Positions 55,641 through 64,000 of a stretch of 64,000 nucleotides of DNA are shown here, in pieces (within the stretch, counting starts at the first letter, position 1; the number at the start of each line of letters is the position of its first letter). The notes below the pieces were generated by a model, which ran no database searches, had not been told where the DNA came from, and saw only the letters and a program-made list of their open reading frames with translations. This DNA is from Anthoceros angustus (Eukaryota > Streptophyta > Anthocerotopsida > Anthocerotales > Anthocerotaceae). The position numbers and the translations under genes were made by a program. The DNA lies in NCBI GenBank assembly GCA_010909165.1, contig MU008193.1, forward strand, positions 186,001-250,000, read 5' to 3'.

Positions 55641-55849
55641 TATTTGTCCTCCTCTACAAAGCGTTACTTGCCTCCTCCATAAAGGATTCGATGTCGTCTT
55701 CAAGGTCAGTCATGTGGTGTTACATACCTGTCCCCCAAAGCCCATACGCTAGCAAATCGCTGTCTTCACTCAAGACAGCTGCCACGCCTCCATGGTAATT
55801 GACATATTCTATATGTGTACCGCCGTTACTCAACGCGGTCCCATCCGCG

Positions 55850-56238
55850 CTGCGAGCCAGGCAGCCACTGTTGGGCAGCCTCCGACTCTGAAGCTTGAGG
55901 AAGTGATAGGGGCCCTGTTTCAAGAAGAGCACAGTCGCCATGCATCTGGACATAAACTCAAAGCCGACAGCAGAGTCTTTAGTGCTATGCGAGGTCGACC
56001 ATCCTACAGAGGCAAGTCAAGACCACAATCTGGACAACCTGGACAGCGAAATGGTGCAGGTTTCTCCACACAAAAACGACAAGGTAATTGCAATTGGTGC
56101 GGATTACCTGGGCATTGGTCTCGCGAGTGTCGTAAGAAGAAGGCAGGAGAGCCTCAACGGGTTACTCCTAGGCCTGCTGCACAATCCATGTCACATAACA
56201 TAGGAGATAAGTCATCTACAGAATCAGCATCCACATAA
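55850..56238 (+). pseudogene. copia gag C-terminal fragment, plus strand
   Basis: Reads LKLEEVIGALFQEEHSRHAS, an RG/Q-rich linker and GNCNWCGLPGHWSRECRKKK (zinc knuckle, about 56081). It stops at 56238. Orientation is opposite to its neighbours. Confidence 0.82.
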
Positions 56239-56239
56239 G

Positions 56240-57042
56240 CCAATAGTAAAAAGCCAATGGCAGGCTCCTTTCCTCCTTGGTGCAGAAGATGAGGAAGATG
56301 GTCTTGTGTTGTAAGAAGGACGGCCTTGTCCACGTCCCCGTCCTCTCCCTCTGCCACGAACCACAAAGAGTGCTCGACCTTGGGCTGCAGCACTTGATGT
56401 GCCAGCCAGGTTGCATGTGGCTTCTTCCTCTATGAGAGCCCCAATTACTTCTGATGTGGTGAAATCCGAACCTTGCCCCTTCTTGGCTGCAAGTTGTGCT
56501 TGTTTTATGACTCCATTCTATGTCGTCTTGAAGGTACGATAACTGTCGGGAAGAGAACTCAGCAAAGCTATGGCTGCTTGAGCCTCAGTCAACGTCATCC
56601 CACAAGATGACAGTTGAGCTTGTGCTGGCCTGAACTTCTTAATGTGTTCGGAGATGGCTTCATTTTCACCCATCTGCATTTGGCAAAATGCCTTTGTTGC
56701 ATTTAATACGCTCATTGCATCTATTGCATCGTAGAGCTGGTTGAGGTTGGTCCATGTTGTGGCTGCATCTGCAGCTCCTGTCACATGATGCGCAGTAGTC
56801 CTATCTAATCCAGATAAGATTACATTTCGTGCTTTCCTATCAGTCTTCTCCCCAACTGCGTCCGCGATCTTTGGATTTGTCCACTCATAGGTTTGGGATA
56901 GCGCCATCGATCGCCTGAGGTCGTTGTCTTCAAGGATGGATTGCATTCGCATGGACCAAATGTCGTAATCAGACCCTGAAAATCTGTCTCTTTCTTTGAA
57001 GTCAATCTTAAATGTGTTATTGATGGTAGTGGATCCAGCCAT
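56240..57042 (-). pseudogene. copia gag, minus strand
   Basis: Starts MAGSTTINNTFKIDFKERDR at 57042, then GSDYDIWSMRMQSILEDNDL, MGENEAISEHIKKFRPAQAQL and LLSSLPDSYRTFKTT (stop), then in another frame SEVIGALIEEEATCNLAG and a GRGRGRGQGR linker. About 175 residues of the N-terminal half are open. Confidence 0.85.
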
Positions 57043-57179
57043 ATTGTAAGGTGGTGTGGTTTTTCTTATGTTTTACAGGCTTTTAATGTCTTTTAGAGAA
57101 AACCACATCCAACAGGGTCCAGAGCCTCTATCTAGTTTGATCATCTCCCAGGAAAAAGGACTAGTGTCCTGTGGCTGGT

Positions 57180-58081
57180 GAGTAAGATTCAAAGAAGTCT
57201 CTGTTGTAGCAAATATGTGAAGTAGCTCCACTGTCCAGGTTCCATGAGGTGTTGGAGGGCTTGGAAGAGGCCAAGCATATAGTGAGCATTGCTGGAGTTG
57301 AGGAAGATTGTTTCTTCGCAACAATGTTAGCTCCAGGTGGGGCCTCTTTCCGAGGTTCCCCGTTCTTCTTCTTACGACAATCCTTTTCTATGTGATTTGG
57401 GATTCTGCACCAATTGCATATAATCCCACTCTTCTTGTTACCTCTTGCAAGCGTTGAAGAAGATGCATCTCCATCTTGAAAATTATGTGCAGGATATTGG
57501 GGTCGTTGGGAATCAGAACCTCAGCCTCTGCCTCGTCCTCTTCCTCTACCCCTTTGTGAATACATCACCTGCTGCTTGTTGGCTCTGGAGTGATGGTGAC
57601 CTCTACTTGCCTCCTCCTGTAGCAATGCTCAAATGAGTTCAGAAACACTGATGTCTGGCTCTTCATCTGGATTTTCGTCAACAGCTTTTCTTGCATTGCA
57701 AATTTTGAGTAGTAATAAAGGGCCTATAGGAAGGTGGTAATAAAGATAAGAGAATGACGTAAGCCTCCATCTCTGTAATAGGTACGCCAGTTGCAGATTC
57801 CAAATGAGATTGTGCCACTCAGACTCCTTCATTGTGACTCAATGAATGAGTCTGACTCCATCGAACACCATGTTAATAGCATTAACATGGTGTTCGATGG
57901 AGTCAGACTCCTTCATTGAGAGGTTGCGGAAGTCACGTGAAACTGCAACAATACTCATTACATCTCGAAATGAATATAATTGAGCAAGGTGAGTCCACAT
58001 ATGCTTGGAGGTCTTTGCGTGTGCGACCGATTTGAACATGAACTTCAATCTTCCTGGGACGCCAAGGACCAGAAGGCACAA
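57180..58081 (-). pseudogene. copia gag-protease fragment, minus strand
   Basis: From 58081: KSVAHAKTSKHMWTHLAQLY and SRDFRNLSMKESDSIEHHVN (Gag). Then an RG-rich linker, ICNWCRIPNHIEKDCRKKK (zinc knuckle, about 57365-57425) and NLDSGATSHICYN (protease motif, about 57205-57245). The gag part is interrupted by a fold-back duplication at 57838-57920. Confidence 0.82.
57838..57920. repeat. near-perfect fold-back: 40-bp arms, 3-bp loop
   Basis: 57838-57877 and 57881-57920 are reverse complements at 39 of 40 positions, separated by AGC. The arms are copia gag sequence (SMKESDSIEHHVN... region), so one arm is an inverted copy of the other. Confidence 0.92.
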
Positions 58082-58976
58082 GATTTATTGGTTAGTGGAA
58101 CAATCAAGAAAGTAGTTACAATATCAACATCATACAAGATAAAAGTAAAGGTGTATCTTAAGCCTATGAAAAGACATCAGAACTGACTTAAATGAATGGG
58201 TGTGTCTATTGACCTAATAGTTGTACCCTTTGACAAACAGTTATGTCTCTTCATTAAACTTAATATTGACTTAATTATGATAAACCCTAAACCCATGCGA
58301 TATGATCAACACTCTTTTTCATCACCTTTCATAATAACATAGCATTAATACTAAACGTCACTTGATGAGTAGGTAGTTAGGGTTTATACACAATGTTTCA
58401 ATTCTAATACTTTTGTACATAACATTTCACCACTCTTTCGTGCAACAACAATCTGCAATTGCTCTCAATTGTTGCAGTGGACACTCTTGTCCTACTCATA
58501 CTCCTAGTCTATTCGCAAAACTGTGAGAAAATTCTTGCTCTGCAATTTTGCAGGGCGATTTTTGTAGTGTTAAACTTTACTTCAGGAGGACAAGGTTTAA
58601 GCACTTTCCACGTTTGGATGTGGGGAAATTGAGCAAGATGCTGGACGACCATCCTGCAAAAATTTAGAAACGTGAGAAGGATTTGACATGAGAGCTGAGC
58701 AGATGCTGAAACCGAAGGTCAAGTATAAGGTGGATGATCAGGGGATCCCGAAACATCCATTCCCATTGCGTTAATACTTTCACACATGGTGTGTCAAATT
58801 AGTCACCGATAACGATTACCTATCATTATTATAGATAGATCTGTACAATGTGTCTCACATGTATCGATTATGATTAATAATAGAGAGATTGGGGTTTTAG
58901 GGTAACCAGTATCCAAAAATGTTACACTAGCCTATTATGTTCCTATGATGTTATGCTAGCCTATGTTCGTAAGTTG
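58082..58976. other. AT-rich intergenic, no gene recognised
   Basis: Between the copia fragments and the 3' end of the NC2-beta gene; only chance ORFs. Confidence 0.5.
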
Positions 58977-59875
58977 TTAGGACATGTCATCTCTGTCACT
59001 CTGTGGTTGTAATTCAATAGCTTCTCTCCTATTCATGCGTGCCTTAGACTCTGCAAACATTCGCTGCTGTAATTCCAAAGCTTCTTCTTCTGTCATGCCA
59101 TCCATACACTTATCCTTTGCCGATCTTACACGAGGTTCTTTGGAACTCTGAAAGCCATTGGAGTAGATATTACATAATATCAAAATACATTTCTATCAAT
59201 CAAACTATCACTTCCCTTAAGCAACATTGCATGAATAGGCAAGAAACACCACACTCACCAGGGTTTTCGTCGTGGACTGCTGGCGAGCTAACTCTACCTT
59301 TCGAATGTACTCCTCGAATCCTAGATTCTACAAGCCCACACACGATATTGTCGCCAATTGAATTGCTAGGTATATCCACATTTTGACTGCAGGCGCTGGT
59401 GATCCTACCTTAAGGCCATCCAACACATGCTTTGTAGTTATGGTATTCTTTCCTTCTTCGTTGCATTTCTCATTAGCTTCAAAAGACACCATGTGGATGA
59501 ATTCTGAAAAGGAAAGAGCAAAACCAGTGTATGGCTTAACTTAGGGGACACGGAATACGAGAAATAGTACGAATTGATAGCAAGAATGAAACACTCGCAA
59601 GGATAAATTTAAACAAAAAAGCAGAAAAACCTATTCCAAAAAGGCGTAGGGAATGACGATTCTACCTTCGCAACCCTGCACTAGTAGTTCTTGTGTTTCC
59701 TTGTCAACCCGCATGTCATGCGGCAATATCTCTTTGATATATTTTATAATTGATGCTGGTAGACAATTAAGCACTAGTGTGAGAGAGATTGTAAAACGTC
59801 CATAGTAATGCACAAGTTCAAATTACCTCTAGGAAGGGACACCTTCTCCTTGGGCTCTCCAACTGCTCTATTCAT
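58977..59875 (-). CDS. NC2B: NC2-beta / Dr1 transcription cofactor, five exons
   Basis: Histone-fold subunit of negative cofactor 2, which binds TBP on promoters with NC2-alpha. Minus-strand exons by GT/AG borders and frame: 59875-59827, 59755-59666, 59503-59409, 59327-59259, 59147-58977; 157 residues, close to about 159 in Arabidopsis. Blocks: KEKVSLPRASIIKYIKEILP and HDMRVDKETQELLVQGC (exons 1-2), EFIHMVSFEANEKCNEEGKN and ITTKHVLDGLK (exon 3), LGFEEYIRKVELARQQ (exon 4), then MTEEEALELQQRMFAESKAR (exon 5), a pattern typical of plant Dr1. The ATG at 59875 is the first in frame after an upstream TGA. Every exon is short, so the gene is easily missed. All frames join without a break, so I judge it functional. 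Confidence 0.92.
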
Positions 59876-60726
59876 GATTATGATAATGTCTTGTCAACAA
59901 TTCTCAACAACACGGCAAAGCACCTCCACCGGTTGATAATATTTTCTTCTACGATGTTTTCAACAATCATTAAAATTAGCAAAAGAATTATGTTAGCAAT
60001 GAAAATTGTTATAGAATACGAGAATGAGAGCAGGAATGAAGTATCTGAGGACTTCTGTACATAAGGGCATATATATTGGGGAATACACTAATTAAGAACC
60101 TAACATGGTTGTGGTAGCCCTAAAATAGTACCTCACATATATGTGGTATTATAAAATTACATTATTAAACCTAAATAGAGATAGGTGATCCATTAAAATT
60201 TTCAAATTGACATACTATGTTCTATGTGGTCTAAACAAATATTATACATCACTCCTTAAAACTTAGAATCTAGATAAACTTACCTACAAGCACAATTGTT
60301 GAGGAATCGTTGCTTATGTTCACTGTTGCTTAGGAGATGCTTTAAATATAGAATGAGGAGGGTTCTTAGTTCTTGGTTCTTTGGTCATTTAGTCCATGAT
60401 GTGGTCACTTTTTCACACTATTTATAATAGGTTTTTTTCTTATTCAATATTTTTAGTATCTAATATTTGTAATTTTAATAAAATAATATTTTTAATTTAG
60501 TCCTTAATCATTTATATAGCATGTCAATAACAGGTATAGAAAATTTTTTTAACATTTTATGTTTTTGATAATTATGCATCAAGGGGACAAGATTTGAGTG
60601 CATATATTCACCAAAACAAACAAACAATTGCATATATAGCTAATGTCTGTAGTAGGTAACACATAAAATTATGTCTAATATGTGTCCAAATGACTTAGGC
60701 CATATGGACACACATGTATAAGAATG
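59876..60726. other. upstream region of NC2-beta, AT-rich
   Basis: No gene recognised. Likely 5'UTR and promoter of the minus-strand gene lie in the first few hundred bases; no clear TATA box was assigned. Confidence 0.4.
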
Positions 60727-61100
60727 TATAGATGGGGTGCCTTGGTACTTAGATGGGGTGCCTCGAAGGAGCCCTTAGTTCGGTGCAAGTAGCTTAGGTA
60801 CACCATGGTACAGGTTACTAAGTACCGAGTCCCATGCGCTCATATCGCTACTTAGATGGGGTGCCTAAAGGGAGTTGATGCACTTGGTGCAAGTAGCTTA
60901 GGCACACCATGGTACAAGTTGTCAAGTACTAAGTCCCATGGCAGCATCCTGCAAATAGCTTGGCACACCATGGTAGAAGTTATTAAGTACTAAGTCCCAT
61001 GAGTGCATACTACGCTTAGATCGATACTTGGGGTGCCTAAAGAGAGTTATGTACTTGCACCACCATGGTAGAAGTTGTTAAGTACCAAGTCCCATGATTG
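60727..61100. repeat. degenerate tandem repeat, units of about 115 bp
   Basis: Three to four units share TAGATGGGGTGCC, AAGTAGCTTAGG.ACACCATGG and TTAAGTACTAAGTCCCATG in the same order. Confidence 0.82.
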
Positions 61101-61110
61101 GACCATAATA

Positions 61111-61215
61111 GTCTTCTTTTTCTTCTTCTTAATGCCATGTCACGAGTCTTCTTTTTCTTCTCCTTCATGCCATGTCACGAGTCTTCTTTTTCTTCTTCTT
61201 CATGGCATGCCACTC
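61111..61215. repeat. 35-bp minisatellite, three units
   Basis: GTCTTCTTTTTCTTC.TCTTCATGCCATGTCACGA occurs at 61111, 61146 and 61181 with few changes. Confidence 0.9.
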
Positions 61216-61880
61216 GTGTTTTAGTGCCAGATCCGAATCCTCAAAAACGGGAGCTGATTTTATTTCGTTGATGATGGATCTCACAAACGGTAGCTGATTG
61301 CTGCCGGTATAGGGCACCATTAGAGCTTGTTGGAATCAACTTAGCAAGTTCTGGATGCTCCTATTTTTTGGTCATTTTAGGTACTGCACTTTGCTTACAA
61401 TCAAGGGATACCCCGAAGTGCCAGATCTGTCAGAAAGACCCACTCATTCTGGGGTTAATCCGGATGGTGCGTGCTTGCCATGGGGATGAGAGTGGATGAG
61501 AGCGGTCTTCCCCAAATGAACAGCCGACCACTCCGCTTACAAGCAGAAATGAATCATGAAGAAATTCAGGCTAAAAGTTAGTTTCGAGTACACAGATCCC
61601 CTGAGCTTGTGCTGAGCAACAAAACTCTCATAGGTATCTCGTGCTTATATCAATTCCATACTTCTCCAACTTTACCCCTAATTTGTGCAAAACCCCACAT
61701 GGACAATCAATCCCGCATGTCAGCTTATGCTATACCAAAAAAATGCGTGTTAGGCAAATGAGGCCGTCGTGCAATGTTCAGATGGGCCATTCATTTGTGA
61801 AGGATCATGACTTGTTACCTGTTAGGTCGAGGCGCAGCTCCAACTTGAAAGAAAACACTTCCTTTGAGAATTCAGTATCC
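61216..61880. other. 3' flank of the carrier gene
   Basis: No further gene recognised; likely includes the 3'UTR of the minus-strand carrier gene. Confidence 0.4.
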
Positions 61881-63245
61881 TCAGACAGCAGCTACGACAG
61901 GGACCTCGGACCTTTCCCTCCGAGCCAAATGCTGCTTTAAGAAGGTAATTCTAGCAGTCTCAAATGCGCAGTAACCTAGAGCTGAGAAGCATGCACTGTA
62001 CAAAAGGCGAGGCCCAACTCCTCTGGTCAAACCATGCCATCCTTCCTCCACCCAGATCTGGTTCAGAGTGGAGGCAAGGCCCTTGTAAGAGGAAGCAGCA
62101 ATCTTGGCCGTGAGTTCTGCATCAGCCCGTAACGTGGCCTGCACAGCCTCCGTACCCAACAAGACAGACTGTTTAGCTTGAGTCATGAGCCGCGTCTTGG
62201 CAACATCCAGAGGAGTCGTGAGAGCAGCAGATATCACTCCCGCCAGAGCTCCAGAAGTCACACTCTGCCACGGCTCGAGATTGGTCTGTCCAGTTCTCCT
62301 CAACCATCCTGCCTTGAGGTACTCAAAGGAAGAGAAACTGATGACACTGGCAGGGAGGTTTCTCGACAGTGCTGCCGAGTAGCCAGCATAAAGGCCAAGC
62401 ACTCCGTCCTTCTGCACGGTTCTCAGCAACACCTCCCATGATCTTCCCACAGCTCCTGCCTGCATTCTCTGCGTGATAACTTCCTTCGGGACAAGGATGG
62501 CCGAGGACACAATATTCCCCATGGCACCTGCCAGGGGAGGCACCAGCACGGGAGGGCAAGCCGGGATCCGGGCTAGGAGAGACTTCCCAAACTCACAGGT
62601 GCCGAAGTAGATAGCAGATGACAGAACGGAACCAAATATCACAGCCGAAATTCCGCTGTAGAATCCAAGAATCCCCTTGGTTTTCAGTATCTTCATCGCC
62701 ACATCCAGGGGGCCACTGTACAATTCAGCTGCACCTTTAGTCTGAAGCCTGGTCTTGATGGTGTCCAGCGGGTGTAGGCACGCATACGTGAATCCCCCCG
62801 CTACCCCTCCAGCTGCAGCACCAATGCCAGCTCTCTCCAATGTGGAGATTTTCTTCATCAAAACCCTGGACTCCGAGCTGGCTTGAGCAGCCCGGTTGAT
62901 CCACCCTACCTCATCGCTCCCTCTGCTATCTACAGCAGCTCCTGCGGACACAAACTTCACACTGGCACCAGCAAAACATGAATCCCGCCGCTTTCTCGAT
63001 CTTTGCTTCGAGCTGGCGCCTCTTTCCCACACCGACTTTCCAACTTCGTCGGGAAGGAATTTGAGAAGCCTGCTGCCATCGTTCCACCCGCCGTGAGCAC
63101 CTTCAACGAAAGGGCTGTACTCCACCTCAAAACCATCGACCATCTCTCCGAATCCGAGTGCAAAGAAAGGACCCGACTGTTGCGCAATCCGGTCTGAGAG
63201 ATGCCCTTGCAGGGTACGCCATTGCCGGCTTCCCGAGGGCGTCAT
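61881..63245 (-). CDS. MFL1: mitoferrin-like carrier, chloroplast type (MFL1-like)
   Basis: Mitochondrial-carrier-family protein, best match by memory to plant MITOFERRIN-LIKE 1, proposed to move iron across the chloroplast envelope. One uninterrupted ORF of 454 residues, no intron seen. Residues 1 to about 130 are a variable, Ser/Gly/Arg-rich extension consistent with a plastid targeting region. Three carrier repeats follow with signatures HPLDTIKTRLQ (Pro159), VPKEVITQRMQ (Pro253) and TPLDVAKTRLM (Pro345). Characteristic blocks are GVAGGFTYACLHPLD, FYSGISAVIFGSVLSSAIYF, PPLAGAMGNIVSSAILVPKE and GYSAALSRNLPASVISFSSF. A linker (about 355-385) precedes the last part, and the protein ends ACFSALGYCAFETARITFL and a charged tail. 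The start is the ATG at 63245; another start further upstream cannot be excluded. Confidence 0.9.
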   Translation of the reverse strand: MTPSGSRQWRTLQGHLSDRIAQQSGPFFALGFGEMVDGFEVEYSPFVEGAHGGWNDGSRLLKFLPDEVGKSVWERGASSKQRSRKRRDSCFAGASVKFVSAGAAVDSRGSDEVGWINRAAQASSESRVLMKKISTLERAGIGAAAGGVAGGFTYACLHPLDTIKTRLQTKGAAELYSGPLDVAMKILKTKGILGFYSGISAVIFGSVLSSAIYFGTCEFGKSLLARIPACPPVLVPPLAGAMGNIVSSAILVPKEVITQRMQAGAVGRSWEVLLRTVQKDGVLGLYAGYSAALSRNLPASVISFSSFEYLKAGWLRRTGQTNLEPWQSVTSGALAGVISAALTTPLDVAKTRLMTQAKQSVLLGTEAVQATLRADAELTAKIAASSYKGLASTLNQIWVEEGWHGLTRGVGPRLLYSACFSALGYCAFETARITFLKQHLARRERSEVPVVAAV

Positions 63246-64000
63246 CGCCGTCTTCTTTCACAACACTCACGCCGCGATCGGCGTGTCCGCCATCGCCACG
63301 GCTACGCTGCGCTACTCCCGTTTGCAGATATTAGGGTTTCAATTCACTCACAAAGGGGGACACTCAAACACGAAACAGTACGAACAGAAGCTTGAAACCG
63401 ATGATGTCCGTCCTTATGCACAAGAATCACAAATTAAATTGTACACAAGCTGGAATTCGCTCGCATTTGAGAGCGTACAACCGATCCTCTTCGAGGTCAT
63501 CAGCGTCAGCTAGGAAATTAGTTGAACGGCCTGAGTCTCCATCTCTCGCTCTCAGGAGGCTCGCTGGTGTGTGGGGAAGATGAGAGGCTATAGCTTCACG
63601 GAACATCCTCCACAGTACCAGATTTGAGGTGCGCAGAGCTCCTCTCAGGGCTCCAAGGGCTCTCTTCTCTGCCGTTGCTCTGGGCAGATGAGCCCAGCCC
63701 TGACCAGATCCGCGGGTGGGATCCGATGGCGGGGCTCTGATGCACATGGGATGGATGTGGCTTGCCAAGGTCGGAACCACAGCTTCCACAGCCATCATGC
63801 TGTGCAGCGTTGAGCTTGGCCGGTGCTGCTGTGCGCGTTGTAAGAGGGCTCATGTGGTGATGGGCGCTTTGGGGGCGTGGTCGTTCTCTATGAGAACAGG
63901 CTCCGATTCTTCCGACTTGCGGGCCATTTTGACAGGAAGCCCATCCTTCGGGACAGGGAAAGGGGAATAGGTGACACCACCAGCAGTCGCTACCGTCTCC
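63246..64000. other. upstream region of the carrier gene
   Basis: Likely 5'UTR and promoter of the minus-strand carrier gene. A 123-codon minus ORF (63798-63427) and a smaller overlapping one show no family I recognise; they could be an exon of a gene beyond the window. Confidence 0.35.

Noticed and set aside
63427-63798. 123-codon minus-strand ORF upstream of the carrier gene
   Set aside because: No recognised domain; could be an exon of a gene outside the window but cannot be supported here.

Overview
The window is nuclear DNA of a land plant. Evidence: spliceosomal introns with GT/AG borders, LTR retrotransposons primed by plant tRNA-Asp and initiator tRNA-Met, a chloroplast-type mitoferrin-like carrier, an NC2-beta transcription cofactor and 11S-globulin (legumin-type) storage genes. 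The storage proteins lack the usual cysteines and carry an extra intron. Together with the dense nested transposons this makes me favour a seed-free vascular plant such as a fern, but that is inference.

Layout. 1-11829: a decayed Ty3/gypsy-like element with 2.2-kb LTRs. Its body carries three internal tandem duplications; protease and integrase parts are present but I find no reverse transcriptase. It interrupts a C5-cytosine-methyltransferase-like pseudogene fragment on the minus strand (11833-12372). 13552-15216: a stretch bounded by 28-bp inverted repeats, probably a non-autonomous DNA transposon. 16634-28082: a Ty1/copia element with perfect 5-bp target duplications (ACTTG). It was split inside gag by a gag-like element (17775-22311, target duplication CTTCC) and carries a 1.8-kb tandem duplication of its integrase-RT region. 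28316-31250: CACTA-like termini and a perfect 145-bp tandem repeat.

33013-43550 is the main genic cluster: three tandem, same-strand legumin-type genes of five exons each. Genes 1 and 3 lie in a recent segmental duplication. Gene 2 is diverged and carries a ~120-residue Arg/Glu repeat. Gene 3 has a one-base frameshift. Copies of a ~300-bp dispersed repeat lie between and around them.

44323-58081 is a graveyard of copia fragments. One complete gag-only copia (48536-54911, target duplication GTGTG) sits inside an older minus-strand copia gag and itself holds a second copy of the gag-like element (50613-53976, minus). A 1.1-kb C-rich tract (45316-46395) and two near-perfect fold-back repeats lie here.

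58977-63245 returns to host genes on the minus strand: a five-exon NC2-beta/Dr1 gene with exons too short to stand out as ORFs, satellites, then a single-exon mitoferrin-like carrier gene.

I see no convincing new molecular system. The strongest unexplained structural signal is the repeated occurrence of tandem duplications with 4-9 bp of homology at their joints, in several unrelated elements.
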